DNA from: Thalassia testudinum
Taxonomy: Eukaryota > Streptophyta > Magnoliopsida > Alismatales > Hydrocharitaceae
Assembly (NCBI GenBank): GCA_037157565.1
Contig: JAZHRO010000036.1
Span: 139,554,501-139,618,500, forward strand
DNA length: 64,000 bases
Direction: 5' to 3'
Within the stretch, counting starts at the first letter, position 1; each line of letters opens with the position of its first letter. The translations under genes were made by a program, and so were the position numbers. The notes under the pieces were generated by a model. The model worked only from the letters and a program-made list of their open reading frames with translations. It was not told where the DNA came from and ran no database searches. This document shows positions 1 through 12,825 of this stretch, piece by piece.

Positions 1-2672
1 ACCACCTTCACCGGTTGCTTTCGCTGTCCATGGCGGAGGTAACTAAGGGAAATTCACCTGCACTGGGGCCCTCCATCACCTAATCATCATCTAAGGACCC
101 CTATCTTCACATTAATTTGACTAAAAATCATCTACATCTAAAACACCTAAATTCCACTCAACCACCTGAGCTCGTTGTCAATGGCGACTCAGGAGGAGTT
201 CCTCCACCTAATTGATGACCTGTACACCATTACCACACCTCACTGATTTGTTCTCTCTACTCAATTGAGTGAGAGAACTTGTCCTGAGTTCCAACGAACT
301 CAGCTCACACTCTCTGCCAATTTATTGCATATCTTTCAGTTTAATCATCAATTGAGTGAATTATTGAGTTCCTGAGGTTCCTTGTGACCTCAGAAGACTT
401 TTTAGATCTTTAATGGTCTGTTTTAATGATTTATACACACTTTTAGCCATTGTCTGGACTCATCAAAGCTCCGGTGAGCTCCGACGAGTTAAAAAGTAGC
501 CTTTAGCCCATAGAACTTCCTGAGAAGCTCCAGATTATTTAATTGAGGATTAATGATCATTTTGCAGTGTTTATTTTGATGTTTTGAAGTTTGGAGTTCC
601 ATTTAGATCTCTGTCTTCTCCAACTCCGGCAGAGTTGGAGAAGACTATTTATTAGGGTTTAAACTTGATTAAGGAGGTCTAGAAGCATCAGGAAAATGCT
701 CTAAGGTCAATCCAGTAGATCAATCACTTAGATAAGCTCTAGTTTGTTCTGTCAAACAAACTCACTTAGGATCTCAGGCAACAGACTTGAAACCCTAGAA
801 TTTTTAGTTGAAACCTATTTTTGAGACTCTGAATCTATTCCTGAGGTTAAATAGAGTTAATTAGAGGTATTAATTTCATCTAAAAAAGCTTAATGTAGAA
901 AGTCAAATTTTGAGGTTAAATGGTCAAGCTCAGGTCTGATTGGATGATTGAGACATCAATTAGGTTAATTGATGAATTAAACAATTTCTGGGATGATTTT
1001 AGATGAATTAGATTTGATTTGGATGAGTTTAAGTTAGGATTTCATATGAATTCAAGTTCTGTTCAGTTTGGGTTCATTTGAACCCAAAACTGACTTCAGT
1101 GTTTTTCTGATGAGATTCAAAAGCAAATGTTGCCCAAATGGATACTTTAAAACCTTCAGACGTTGTTTAATTGGATACTAGTGCCCTTTAGCTATCTGTC
1201 GAGCTTTTCTGAGTTCAAATTGGAACTCTGAAGCACCTATAAGAAGCTTTTGAGCTTCTTCTTCTTCCTGAAGCTTCTTAGCACTTCTACCCTTCATTAT
1301 TAGGAGCGGAATCATCTTTTGAGATGATTTAGGACCTCATCTGGAGGTCAAGAGCCTCACTGCAGGTTATAAGACCTGAGTTGCTTCACTACAGGCATAA
1401 TTAGCCGTGGAAACTGTCCATTTTCACCCTTCAAATCGAAGGGTAGAATCTGTTCTCAGCATCAAATTGATGCTGCAATCTTGTAGTACACCTTCAGAGC
1501 TTTCCAATGAGCCCTTGTTTGCTCGATTTGGAGCTCTAAGCCGGCCAGAGTCTCCGGCCAAGGTTTGGTTTGGAGGGAACTAACTTAGTCCCACATCGGT
1601 AGAATGTAAGCGCGCGCCTTAGAATAAATAGAAATGGTGAAGGGCTTTACCGGTCATCAGCGCTAGGCACACAAAGAGCATGTGTGTGTGTGTGGGTGCG
1701 TGCGGTGCATGTGCCCGGGTGTGTGTACACCTGTGGGCGTGAGCGTAGGCCCATGAGCGGGCGTGTGTGTGGGCCTAGGAGGTCGGTGACTGTGCATGTG
1801 ATGATCTGAACCGGAAATAAACCACTTAATTCGAACTAGGCTTGGACCCAGTAGGGACTGGTCCGACCCTGAGAGGGGTGCTATATATCCCCGATCGGTC
1901 TGAGCCACCAATCATAAAACCAATTTTTAGTTCAAGTGTGATTCAAGCACACAGTTAAAGAGTTGAAAAGAAAAGAGAAGAGAGGAGGGTTAAGAGAAGA
2001 AGAGCTTGAGAAGGTTAAGACAGAGAGGTAAAGAGAGAAAGTAAAGAAAAAGTAAAGGAAAGAGAGAGAGATGATAAATCAAACAGAAGAAGAAGAGAAG
2101 GAGAATCAAGGCTGAAGATTAAAGAAGAAAAAAAATAATAAATGAAAATTAAGAAGTTAAAGACGTCTGACAATGTAATGTTTATTTTTTAAGACGTCTG
2201 ATTTTGTATACAATTTCTTTTTTAGCTTAATTGATGTAATAAGTCACTTGTATTCATTTGAATTTCATTTTCTTGCCTTAATCTTTTGTAAATAAGGTGA
2301 AATTAGTGAAATAAACATGTTTACTTGCTTTTAATAACAAATCACATGTGTAAATATGTTTTTCCTTAAGAAATTTTGCATCCTTTTAAGTAATTAACAT
2401 TTGTGCAAGATTCATATTCTTAAAGTAATCTAATTTTAATTCTAATTGATTAAGTAGTAATTTATGCTTAGGATTTAATGGTGAATTAAGTTAAGTTATA
2501 CCTCCCAGTGAATGACCTGGACTCAACCAGTTAAAAAAAGAATTAAAATCTAAAATGTTAGGTTAGCTTGACCCTATACTACACAACCAACATTAAATCA
2601 AGTTAACCTAAGTTACTTTCTCTTGCACTTAATTAAGCCTAAATAACTTAATTAACTGCGTTGAGAAAATTA
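1..2672 (+). repeat. LTR fragment related to family C, plus orientation
   Basis: This stretch is a diverged reverse-complement relative of the C LTRs at 6910-10484 and 27956-31994. Shared landmarks include the Tcaattgag-rich block near 250-360 and the block at 2490-2670 that ends in cttaattaactgcgttgag. The U3 side is at the left and cut by the window edge; the U5 side is at about 2672. A TATA-like gctatatatcc lies near 1879-1890. A GT-rich simple tract occupies about 1680-1780. Two AGACGTCTGA motifs lie at 2161-2170 and 2192-2201. No primer binding site follows the U5 end, so the right boundary is truncated or decayed. Whether this was a 5', 3' or solo LTR cannot be told from here. Confidence 0.75.
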
Positions 2673-2731
2673 ACGACCTTATACCCTGTGTAATTACAAA
2701 ATTGAAATAAAAACAAAAGGGGGAAGATGTA

Positions 2732-3579
2732 TTACTTAAAGTTTGGCAAGGTAGAAAGGAGAGCTTTCAACTCTTTCACCACAGTCAGAGCTGCCTCCTA
2801 ACCCTCCTATTGAGGGGCACCAGGGACTTCCACCCCCTCTTCCATCCGAGCCTCCCCTTACGAAGGTGCCACTTCAGGTACCCTTACACCTTCATCTGGC
2901 TCCTCTCCTTAGCTTCCCTCAGCAAGATCCTCATCCTCTAACCCTTCTTTATCTTCAGGCAAGCTAAGATAATGGTCATCTGGGGTCAAGGAGATAAGCT
3001 CTAGATCAATGATGAGTTTCTCCTAGGTTTGTTAGTCATATTCAAGGTTGAACCTCTCAAACAACCAACTAAGGAACTCATCTACAATGGCCACCTCCCA
3101 AAATGGACTTGACAGTTGCCAGCAAATATTTGTCAAGCTCAACAATTAACTGCTAACGTCTATCAACCATAAACGGGTCCTCAGCAAAAAACTTCATTAC
3201 GTCCTCCAGATTCATCTCCTACCATTTCTCTTACATGAGGGTGCGAACCTTGTTCAATTCTTCCTCCACAAATTTGGTAATCATACCTAAATCATTCTTA
3301 AGGTGGGTAATCATCTCCTCCGCATCTTGCATAGCCCCCTGTGTCTTCACTCCATCATTGGCAACATAATGGAGCCGTCTATGTTCCGCCTAAAGAGCTG
3401 CCTCATAGCTTTCGAAGGTAGACTGCTTCCCAACCATGAATGCCGCCCATTGCTCCTACACCTGAGAGGTATTAAGTGTCATGGTAGCCAATCACCTTTC
3501 AAGGGCTTCCAACTTCTGGAGATGGCCCTAAAAAATGAAGTGAACTTTCAACATGTCCTAGTTAAACTATAAGAATATT
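2732..3579 (-). pseudogene. Decayed ORF, coiled-coil and acidic, unrecognised
   Basis: Read on the minus strand, a coding-like frame runs from 3579 to a TAA at 2732-2734, with about ten internal stops and one frame change near 3095. The predicted protein has a charged, heptad-like section (for example MITHLKNDLGMITKFVEEEL) and then an acidic, proline-containing tail. The internal stops are TAG, TAA or TGA where CAG, CAA or CGA would fit. I do not recognise the family. It could be an extra ORF of a retrotransposon, since antisense extra ORFs are known in the Tat lineage, but nothing here proves that. Its upstream part is cut off at 3580, where the CACTA terminus begins, so it is probably the target into which that transposon jumped. 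Confidence 0.5.
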
Positions 3580-4130
3580 CACTATTGCTGACCATTAAAA
3601 ATGGTTGACAATGTGAAAAAAAGATCAAGAAATAGGGTCGAGAAATGTACTGTCACGATTAGGTTTTCTCAATCGTTCTAGAACGTTCCGTCGAAAAAAA
3701 GGCGGACCCTCATTCAACATGCCGTTGTTTCTCTCATCTATTTTAAACAGTCAAGAAAAGCTTTTCTCAACCATTATAAAATGACAATCAACGTAAATAT
3801 CTATATCGACCAGTATTTAAGCGGTCAAGGAAGATAGTATCATCGACCGTTCTTTAATAACAGATGAGAATGTTGCTATTCTCGTCTGTTTTAAAATAGT
3901 CGACAATATTAATATTCTCTACCATTCTTCAATAACGAACGAGAATGTTACTATTTTCGTCCATTTTAACATGGTCGAAAATATTATTATTCTTGATCAT
4001 TTTTGTATAACGGTCGAAAATATTAATATTCTCGGCAGTGTTTAAATCGTCGATAATGTCTTTTTATTTTAGTCGCATACTATTCTCGTCCGTTACAGAA
4101 CGGTTGACAATAGCTACAATTTTTTTTAAA
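3580..4130. repeat. CACTA terminal inverted repeat and subterminal repeats
   Basis: The sequence opens with CACTATTGCTGACC, then its near-inverse GGTTGACAATG, giving a terminal hairpin. From about 3640 to 4100 there are many degenerate alternating units of the type tctcgaccgtt / aacggtcgagaat in both orientations. Such arrays bind the TNP1-type protein in well-studied CACTA elements. The innermost unit near 4085-4105 (aacggttgacaatag) mirrors the terminal motif. The array is degenerate, as expected for an old copy. From 4131 to about 4320 the sequence is AT-rich with no feature that I recognise. Confidence 0.8.
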
Positions 4131-4468
4131 ATTAATGCTTTTAATTATGTGGAAGACCTGTAAAAAATTAAAAATCTTATAAAAATATAATCAATCACAT
4201 AGCTTAAAACATTTACATTTAATTAAATCACTAGAAATCAAAATAAAAATTTCATATATGTAATAATGTATACAAAGTTCATTACAAACGGTAATATATA
4301 TATAAAATATAACAATCATGTTGCGGCACCAATGCCTCCAGCAGCACCACCACCACCTAAATCATCGTCATCACGACAATCTCTATACTGATGAAAGGCG
4401 AGGTGATCGATACCTCCTTGCTGAAGTACCTTCAAGAGCTCCTTGATGGTCTAAGTGGATTTCTACAA

Positions 4469-6060
4469 CTACTCTATCAACTCTTTGAACTGCGTCGCGT
4501 TGTCCCTGACTTGCCTCATCAGCTCATCGATCCGCTGCTCCTCGTGTAGGCGGTGTAATGCCACAATCTCCTTCCTCATCTCCTGTACCTCAGCTGAAGA
4601 GGATGATGCTCCCCTTCTCCCATACCATGTGGAGATGGTCTCGCTCCTCCCCACACTGCGGATGTACCTGCCATGCTCAAGTAGCATGATGGTCCGGCAT
4701 GCCTCCTCTGCCGTCAATGGCTACTAAACTGTACCAGAGTTGGAGTCTTCAAGAGGATGCATTAAGTTGACCATATTATCCTGAAAGAAATTGAATTACG
4801 TTAAGTAATTTCATTTAATTATAATTACAAAATGAAGCCACTCTCTGCTTCCCTCACTACTCATCTTGCTATGAGTGGCCTCATGTACTCCCACCTAATC
4901 AAGGTAGGCACCTTCATGCATAGCGGACTAAAATATTTTGAAACAATTAATTTAAACAAATTAAAAATATTCTAAGGTTTAAAAGAAAATAATAATTAAA
5001 AGTACTTACATACAGGGATTTCATCCCGCCTATACTCCTCCTACCCAAGACATGGGTCTTCGGTGGACCCTTAGCCCTATTTTCCTTATTCTTCTTGGCC
5101 CGCTCCTAAAATAAAGGTATAATTTATTAACTTAGAAATTAGTTAAATGATAATATATGCAATACTTTTACCTACATAGGTGGATCATGCAAATGCTTTC
5201 ACACTTCCTTCCAAGTGTGCGGTTATATCAAAAGAGGTCCATTACGTAATGCCTCATCATGATTCCTATTCTTATAATACTAAAAAATATAATAGTAATG
5301 TTAGAAATAATATTTGAATTATGGTAAAAGAAATAAACAAATACAATTAAAATTTATTTTTTACCTTATTCTTATTCTCCAATCTTCAATCTTTGTGAAT
5401 CTTTGATGTGTGCCTGAGGATATATTTGGGGATGTTCGGATTGTCGCCCCAATTGAAGATAGCCTGCATTAGTAGGAGAACAGAAATTGTTACATAATTT
5501 AAAGTTATATAAAGCAATGTACATAAGTTAGTAATTTTTACGAATTACCTCTAACTCTCGAATGAGCTACCTCTTTAGCTCGTTCGGCACCTTCCTCCAA
5601 TCGAAGTAGGACAGTAGGATGATTGCCTTCGTCAACGTACTCAGTCTGCTGATGAATGGAGGATAGTCCACTGCTTCCCCTACTAGTGTGATCCTAACTG
5701 AAATGCAGACCCCATGCGAAATTCTCTCTAAGTTCCGGTTCCACGTGGGACCTCTTCCCCTACGTACACCTGTAAGATAGAATTATAACATAAAATAAAA
5801 TAACAAAGAAATAAATAAATCGTAACATTTACCAACCTTAATTTCATACCAATACTACGAGAGGGTGGTGCAGAACATCCCGGCTGAGAAGGATCTGGGT
5901 CAGTCAACTGTTCTAGCTGATCATCCAACCCAATGTCCTCCTCATCAACTGAAGTTCTATTCTCCTCGTCCTCATCGACGAGTGCATCCTCCTCATAGTT
6001 AGAATCCTCTACCAAGAAATTCATCGGAGGAGGCATCATACTCTTCCCCTTCCCCCTACC
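4469..6060 (-). pseudogene. Second CACTA gene, Ptta/En/Spm (transposase_24-like)
   Basis: Minus-strand exons can be picked out by their coding character. An acidic N-terminal exon ends at about 5820 (runs such as YEEDALVDEDEENRTSVDEE). A second segment at about 5545-5700 carries WRKVPNELKR. Another near 5000-5110 carries KKNKENRAKGPPKTHVLG, a hallmark stretch of plant Ptta/En/Spm proteins. A further segment lies near 4840-4935, and a C-terminal coiled coil at 4469-4717 carries QEMRKEIVALHRLHEEQR. The parts are separated by AT-rich introns. The family is associated with En/Spm-type elements. Stops inside exon candidates (for example near 5585 and 5235) suggest a pseudogene. Exon borders are approximate. 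From 6061 to 6504 there is only AT-rich and pyrimidine-rich sequence. Confidence 0.62.
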
Positions 6061-6504
6061 TCCCCTCCGCTAACTCTTGAAATATCAAGCCATATCTCCA
6101 AGCCTCAGAAAGTGCTGGCGAGTTGCCTGGGGCTTCTCACCGGGGGGCTGAGTGGGGTGCTGTCGGCGGTGAGCCTGAGGCTGAAGCTACTGGCGGGGCC
6201 TTAGGCTACTGGGAGGTGGTATCATCCTTGCAACTACTATTAGCCTTCTTCTTGAATATAACCTACGTAAAACATCACAAATAATCATAAATTTTTAAAA
6301 AAATTCGACAACATTTCCCCTATATATTGTGATATTTTAAAAATTATGTATGAAATAAATATAGAAATAAATGAAAATAAAATAAGCATAGAAAAAAAAG
6401 CCTTCCCCCTACTTTTCTTCTTCTTTTTCCCTCCCATTCCCTTCCCACATTTCCCTTCCCCTTTCCCTTCCTCTTCTTTTTCCTTCCCATTTTCTTCCCA
6501 AAAA

Positions 6505-6909
6505 TTCCCGAGTCAGATTGCAAGGTCATACTAGCAGATACAATGCACTCCTAAGAGTGTATGCCTATGATATGCTGCTGCTAGTCAGAAAGATGTTTTA
6601 AAGATGTTTTTTTTCTTATTATTTTTACCTAACTAAATGCAACAATTCAAACTAAACTAGAGACTAAGAATAGAAATGCTTACAGTGGTATTTATAGCGA
6701 AAACAGCGAAAACCCACCTTCTTCCTAAGATTACCTACAAAGGTAAACCTGAAAAGAAGACAGAAAACAAAACAAAAACAAAACTATTTAAAATAAAAAC
6801 ACTAAAAATAGTAAAATTATAATTACAAATACCTACTATTTACACAATTAAACCATGTAATGTTTTGGTGAATTAAAAGGTTGCCTCCTCGACAACGGCG
6901 CAATTAAAA
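6505..6909 (-). repeat. Extra copy of the family C leader with PBS
   Basis: This segment matches 27556-27955 closely (both start near aattcccgagtca and end at the LTR). On the minus strand it is the sequence just downstream of a 5' LTR. A degraded primer binding site complementary to tRNA-Asp lies at 6887-6903. Its presence to the left of an LTR that also serves as the 3' LTR of C1 means that the LTR at 6910 once had an internal region on both sides. The left edge near 6505 is not an LTR end, so the rest of that second copy was deleted. Confidence 0.7.
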
Positions 6910-9900
6910 TGATGCATTCTCTCTCAACACAGTTAATTAAGTTAATTTTGCTTAATCAAGTGTAAAAGAAACTAACTTACGTTAACTTGAATTTGTGCTG
7001 GTTAAGTTGTATAGGATCAAGTTAACCTAACATTTTAGATTTTTTTTTACTTTTAACTGGTTGAGTCCAGGTCGTTCGCTGGGAGGTATATATCACTTAG
7101 AATTCACCAAGCTATTTAAAACAACTCATAGGATGTTTAATTAAGTTAATTTTAGTAATATGAATTTTGCAAAATGATTTAAATTTAAGAAATATGCAAA
7201 ATTCCATAAGAGAACATATTTACTCAAATGATCTACTTTATTAGCAAGTAAACATGCTAATTTTCAATTTATTTCAAAAGAAGTAAGGCAATAAAGAGTT
7301 CTTCTAATTACAACATGCCTTATTACAAAATTTAAAAGCAAAAAGAAATTTGAAATTTTGCAAGAAAAATGATTTCTTTTCCCTTTATTCTTCAGCCTCT
7401 CTCTCTCTTTTCTTCTTCTTTTACCTCTCTTTCTTTCTTTCTCTCTTTCATGTACTTATCTTTTATCTTTTCTCTTTCCCATTTATTTTCTTTTATACTC
7501 TCGAGCTCTTCTTTTTTTTTCCTTTCTCCTCTTCCTTCCTTCTTCCTTAGCCTTCTTTCTTTAGCTCCCTTAGTGCCTGCTCATCCTTCTCATTTTTGCC
7601 TTTGCAAGTTCTCCTTTCTTCCTTAGCCTCTTTAACTCTTTCTTCTTTCTTAACCTTCTTTCCTTAGTGTTTCTCCTTTAACACTTAGCCTTTAGCTCCT
7701 TCTAAACCTTTCTTCCTTTGAACCTTGGTACTTCAGCTTAACCGAACTGGGTTTTTCTTCCTCAACCAAAAATTTGTTTTTGATTTGCGGCTCAGACTTT
7801 TCGAGAATACACAGCACCCTTTACAGGGTGGGACCAGACCCTACTAGGTCCTCGCCTGGTTCATTATAGATCGGATTATTTCTTATTCAAGTTTCTCGAG
7901 CCAAACCGGCTCAATGCTTCCCAAGCCTCGCCCTCCCAGCGCCACACATCCGCACACCCACATAGGCATGCTCAAGTTCATTCAATAACCATCTGAAAAA
8001 GGCTTAACAGACAGCTGCAGTCATGTTTAATCGATTGAAACAGATTCTAGAGGTTGTTTTCAACTTGTCTGGGCAGAAATCATAATCAAAACTCAACAAA
8101 AATCCACTACCAACAGTTTGGGTTCAAAACAACCCAAACTGGCAGTGATTAAAATCCAAATGAATTACTCCACAGAGCTCATCCAATTCACTTAAGAATC
8201 ATTCAAATAAAACTCAGAAACAATTCAAACTCATCTAATCATCAAATTGAGCTCAAAATCAAGGTATCAAGCTCGGGTTTGACTGTAAGGCCTGAAGATT
8301 TGACTTTCTATTCTAAGGCTTTTCTCGAGAAATTAAAGCCTAGAATAGCATCCTTTCAACCTCAGGAACTTGCTCAGACCTCTGAATAGATATTTGGACT
8401 AAGGAATCTAGGGTTTCAGGCTCATCTCTTGAACTCAAAAAGTGGTCTATTCGTCAGAGCAATCAGAAGGTTGTTACAGTGCTCTAAGGGAATGAATGAC
8501 TTTAGTGCATTGCACAGAAGCTTCTAGATCCATTAAATGTGACTTTAAGCTTTCTGACAGACTTCTTCAACTTCGTCGGAGTTGGAGAAGATGAATGAGT
8601 AACTACAACTCCAGTTGTTAGATCTTCAAATAATTGACATCAAACTAATCAGTGATCCATATTACATCATTCTGGAGCTTCTTGTTAAGTTCTATAGGCT
8701 GAAGATCATATCTGACTTGTCGGAGATCGCCAGAGCTCCGGTGAGTCCAGAAAAAGTGCAAATTGTGCACAGACAGAGAAATCATGCCATTAATGACTTA
8801 AAAAGATTCCTGAGGTTACAAGGAACCTCAGGATCGCATTAAATTCTCCATTTGCTCATTAAAATTAAGATTTAACAGTGAATTCAGTTTGAATAAAATC
8901 TGAGTTGGTTGAAGCTCAAGACTTGATCTCCCACTCAATTGAGTGGTCAAGATAAGTCAAAGAGTGATTGCGATCATAAATATATAGTTAATTTAAGGTT
9001 TTAACTACTCCTGAGCTGCCATTAACAATGAGCTCAGGAGCTTAAATAGAATTAGGCATTTAAGTTATATGTGGTATTTAATCTATTTATAGTAATAATT
9101 AGGTTCCTTTAGTGATGGAGGATCCAATGAAGGTGGAATTAGGTCAACTACTGCTGCCATGGACAGCAGAAGTAGTTGATGAAGGTGGAAGTGAATTAGA
9201 CGAATCAGTGATCAAATTAGGAATTAATTGTGATAGAAATGATCGTGGAAGATAGAGGAAGATGATCAGTGGTTTCAAAATACAAAATTAAGGCTCTGGA
9301 AAGCTCAAGGAGCTCTCCGGAGTCAAGGAAGATGAACTTTAAAAATCTAACATTACAGCTAACTACCTACCTAACTAACTATCTAAACTATTCTACTCCT
9401 ACTCTTACTCCTATCCTACTGTTACCTGGAAGAAGGGGTTAAAGGAACTCCGTTGACGGCTCATGACGGAGGAGTGAAATCAAAGGATAATTGGAAGATC
9501 TCCGACGGTGGCTGTGAGATGAAGCAGAGGAGCTCCTTGGTCAGCGCCTGTGTCCAGAGACGTAGCTGACCTCGGCAAAGTTCCAGAGCTAATTAAGGTG
9601 GATGGAGGAAGTCAGATTATGAGGTGGAAAGTTGTCGAGGGAATAGCCTATTAGGTTGGCTACAGTGAAGAAGAGGGAAGGGAGCCAACTTGAAGAAAAT
9701 CAAGGGGGTTAGGGGGTATTTATAGTCAACGGCGACGAAGGAGGTGGAAACTGGACGCAATTGAGGTTAGAGAAGGTTAACCACCGGCATCTTCTCCGAC
9801 GATGGTGAAGTTATCTCCAACCCTAAATTAGGATAAAAGTGTCATCCAGACCGATGGATGAAGATGGGATGGTGAGTGCAAGCTCCAGGAGCTTGAAGAA

Positions 9901-10484
9901 GGAGAGATGATGTCGGATGGGCGATGATCGTGCGGTGGCTGCACCTTCGGTCGTCAGCCGTTCAATCGATTGAAGAGAAGAAGAAGAAGTCAGGGACGTG
10001 GCTGCGATAAAACTTAAGGACCTAATGGAAAATAAGGACCCGATTGGAATGAAATGTAAGGACCAAAATGTAACTTAGGTTTTCAAGGCTTATTTTAATT
10101 TAGATCTTTTTCAAATTTTTATATATGATTGTAAATAAGGTAATTATTATATTTAGACCTTGAATTTACATTTTTGACCTTTTAAGATTAATTTATTTAA
10201 TTAAGTAATGTTATATAAGTTATTACATACTTATGTATACAGTATGCTTAAGTTAATTAACATATTAATTAGATGAATGATTAATAATATTTCGAGTCCA
10301 ATTATTAATTAAATTATTAATAAAATTAATTGGATGATAAAATAGCATTTTTAACTTATTTTAAGGTCCTTTACTATATATCCCTTATTTAATAATTAAC
10401 CCATATATTCACATATTCTTAGCTAATTAACTAGGAAGACTAATTAATTAGGGATAATTAGAGATCATGATGAGATTCTCATCA
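6910..10484 (-). repeat. C1 left LTR (3' LTR), 3575 bp
   Basis: It starts tgatgcattctc and ends gatgagattctcatca, the same ends as the right LTR. It is shorter than the right copy mainly because about 470-480 bp equivalent to roughly 29005-29480 are missing at about 7985. The LTR contains no ORF that I trust. Its inner (right) edge is followed by the polypurine module at 10485. Its outer (left) edge is followed by a second leader and PBS, which is unusual for a 3' LTR. Confidence 0.82.
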
Positions 10485-10517
10485 TACCCCCAAGATAAAT
10501 TTTTTCTAGTCCCTAGC
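10485..10517 (-). promoter_or_regulatory. C1 3' polypurine module (P1)
   Basis: Directly inside the LTR the plus strand reads tacccccaag, so the element strand carries a short purine run ending at the LTR, the expected plus-strand primer. Next to it is a hairpin-forming stretch around ctagtccctag. The same arrangement is found at the equivalent place in D and A. Confidence 0.65.
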
Positions 10518-12825
10518 AAAATTAACTAAGAATATGATGATTTAAAGCACTTGGGTTTAAATTAATATAAATAAGAACCATATATAGGAAAGCTTAGGTC
10601 AGAGAATTTTTTTTAGATTTAACATAAATAATTAATATAGAGAGAATTTTGTGAAAATTTTCTTACTTAGACTTCATACTCAAAACATTTTCAAAACACA
10701 CTTAAAAACAATGTTGTTAACAAGAATTTATTAGAAATTACAATTCGCAAAAATCTCTTATTCTTTGTAACTATTCTTAACCCAAACTTAGAATACAAAA
10801 TGTTTTAAGAAAACAAAAATTAAGTGTTGGGAATTAAATTTTAACTCAAAAACTCAGTAGACTTAAGTTAATCATTTGTTTATGATATTTGACTTTTATC
10901 AATATAAGTTTAAACAAATTAACCAGATACTCATTATTAATCAAACTTAGAGTAGTAAAACTCTAATCTACTAGCCTACAGTACTAAGAACAACTTCTAG
11001 AGCTAGGATTTTGTCAATTCTTCTCCTTTATGCCTCAACTGCAAATCTTCAAAACCTGATTTCTTAGGTTTCATTGCCCAATACCAAGGTTCAATAGCTA
11101 TGATTTTAAAACATCTGTGCTTTGTGAATAGAGTTGTCCTAAAGGCATCAAAAGTTGCAAAAATCCATATCTTAAGATATCAATTTCCAATCCCAATTAT
11201 TCCAATTCAAGCCTTTGGTTTAGCCTTACTCAAATTTGGTTGCTTTCTCCTCACCAGTTTTCTATCCTAAGGTCAACACTTTTTGTGTATATCTCCCTGG
11301 TGGACCACTAGGTCTCTTATTCCTAAACTTTTTTTATCTCCATATTTTTTCAACTTTTTCTATAGGTTAGAACACCCATATGTAGCGAGATGTTCTTTTA
11401 TTTAATGGAAGGAAGAGTAGCATCCATTTGTACCGAGATGCTTTATCTTTTATGGAAAAATTGCATAAGTACCCATCTGTAACAAGGCACTTAACTGCAG
11501 GGTGTTTTATTTTTTTTTCTTTTTTTCTCCCCCTTCTCATTTTTCTTACCAACATTATTCTCCAACTCCTTTTTCTAAGTGAGTGGCACATCTTTCACCC
11601 TTTCAAGAACCGTCCCGCAGAAATCCTTGGACTAAAGAGAAATCAGAATCGATCTCTTAACCTCTGTGATTTCGCGGTCTCAGATGTCAACAAGACAATT
11701 CTATGTGTGTGAATTTAGATGTTTAGGTTACTTAGCTCTCAAACCAGAGCTCGGACAACAAAGCCCTTCACTCTCAGGTTCTTTAAATTCTTAGTTTCCT
11801 CCTATAGGATTTGTCAAGACAAAATTTACCAAGTTTAGTTATATGTCTTTAGCCTAAAAGACTTGTAAACTAAAATTATACTAACTCTCTATTTAATTAA
11901 CTCTAAATATTTGGCCTTTTTACTTAACTTTATGATAAATCAAATTTTCAAAAAGCAAAAGGATTACTTAATCTAATTGATTAAAAAGTTACAATTTAAT
12001 CCAAAAGTTTAAGTTTAAAACTTAATACACCTTAGTTTCTTAATTCAAGGTAAGAATAGAAAAACAAAGCTTAAAAGATTCAAAGATTCTAAATTCAAAT
12101 AAAATCTTGTTTAAATTTTTTTTAAAAAAACATAAGTGTGTTTTTACAAAATATTTTAAGAATCTAAATAAGAGTTGAATGCTCTTAAATACTCTATATG
12201 TATTTTATATATATTTTTAGTTTCTAACCTAAAAGAAAAACTAAGCATATATAAATATATATTTTTTCCTTCTTTTCTTCTTTATTCTAGATGAATATAC
12301 CCCTCTTATTATTTTTATAAATTTTCATTTTTCAAATTTTTATATTTATATATTTTTGTTTTTATGTTTATAAAATTTTCCAATTTTTATGAATTTTTCA
12401 AAATTTTTAAATTTTTATGAAATTTTTTATTTGGAAAATTTTTATAATTTTTGTAATTTCTATTTTTTAAAATTTTGTGAATATTTAATTTTTATGTATT
12501 TTTTTATCTTTTCTATACATATACACTTTAAGTGAAAATTTCACTTCAACACCCCCCAAGCTAAGATTTTACAATGTCCTCTTTGTAAGAAGGGTGAAAA
12601 AATATTACACTTCATTTAGTATAAGGTGATGGAAGGAGTTGGATAGAGGAGGTCAAAGATCTCTGTGCAGACGATTACAAGTCTAACCAAAGGTCAGAGT
12701 GGTCAGTCGAAATAAAGGAATGTAATCAGTGTAAAATGAAGTGAAAAATCAGAGAAAATGTATAAGAAACAAAAAGTAGAAAGTGGGAAATAGCTATGTA
12801 CAAAATTGATGGATGGTGGTAAACC
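10518..12825 (-). other. C1 3' non-coding region
   Basis: This lies between the pol stop and the 3' LTR on the element strand. It is AT-rich, extremely so at 12120-12540 (runs of aaattttt). I find no ORF on the coding strand, so an env-like gene, which some Athila relatives carry here, is absent or lost. The region is bracketed by two hairpin plus polypurine modules, at 10485-10517 and 12550-12590. Confidence 0.6.
12550..12590 (-). promoter_or_regulatory. C1 second polypurine module (P2)
   Basis: The plus strand reads accccccaagctaag followed by a hairpin-like stretch around acaatgtcctctttgta. It is a second copy of the module at the 3' LTR, about 235 nt downstream of the pol stop on the element strand. 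D (17790) and A (44991, 55225) have the same block at the equivalent distance. A role as an internal plus-strand primer is inferred. Confidence 0.55.

Noticed and set aside
1680..1780. GT-rich tract as a satellite or telomere-like repeat
   Set aside because: Irregular, no fixed unit; ordinary low-complexity sequence inside an LTR.
3303..3572. 89-aa plus-strand ORF
   Set aside because: Shadow of the minus-strand pseudogene, whose composition is clearly more protein-like.
8615..8842. 75-aa ORF conserved in both C LTRs (also 30099-30326)
   Set aside because: It is antisense to the element and conserved only because the LTRs are copies. No independent sign of coding.
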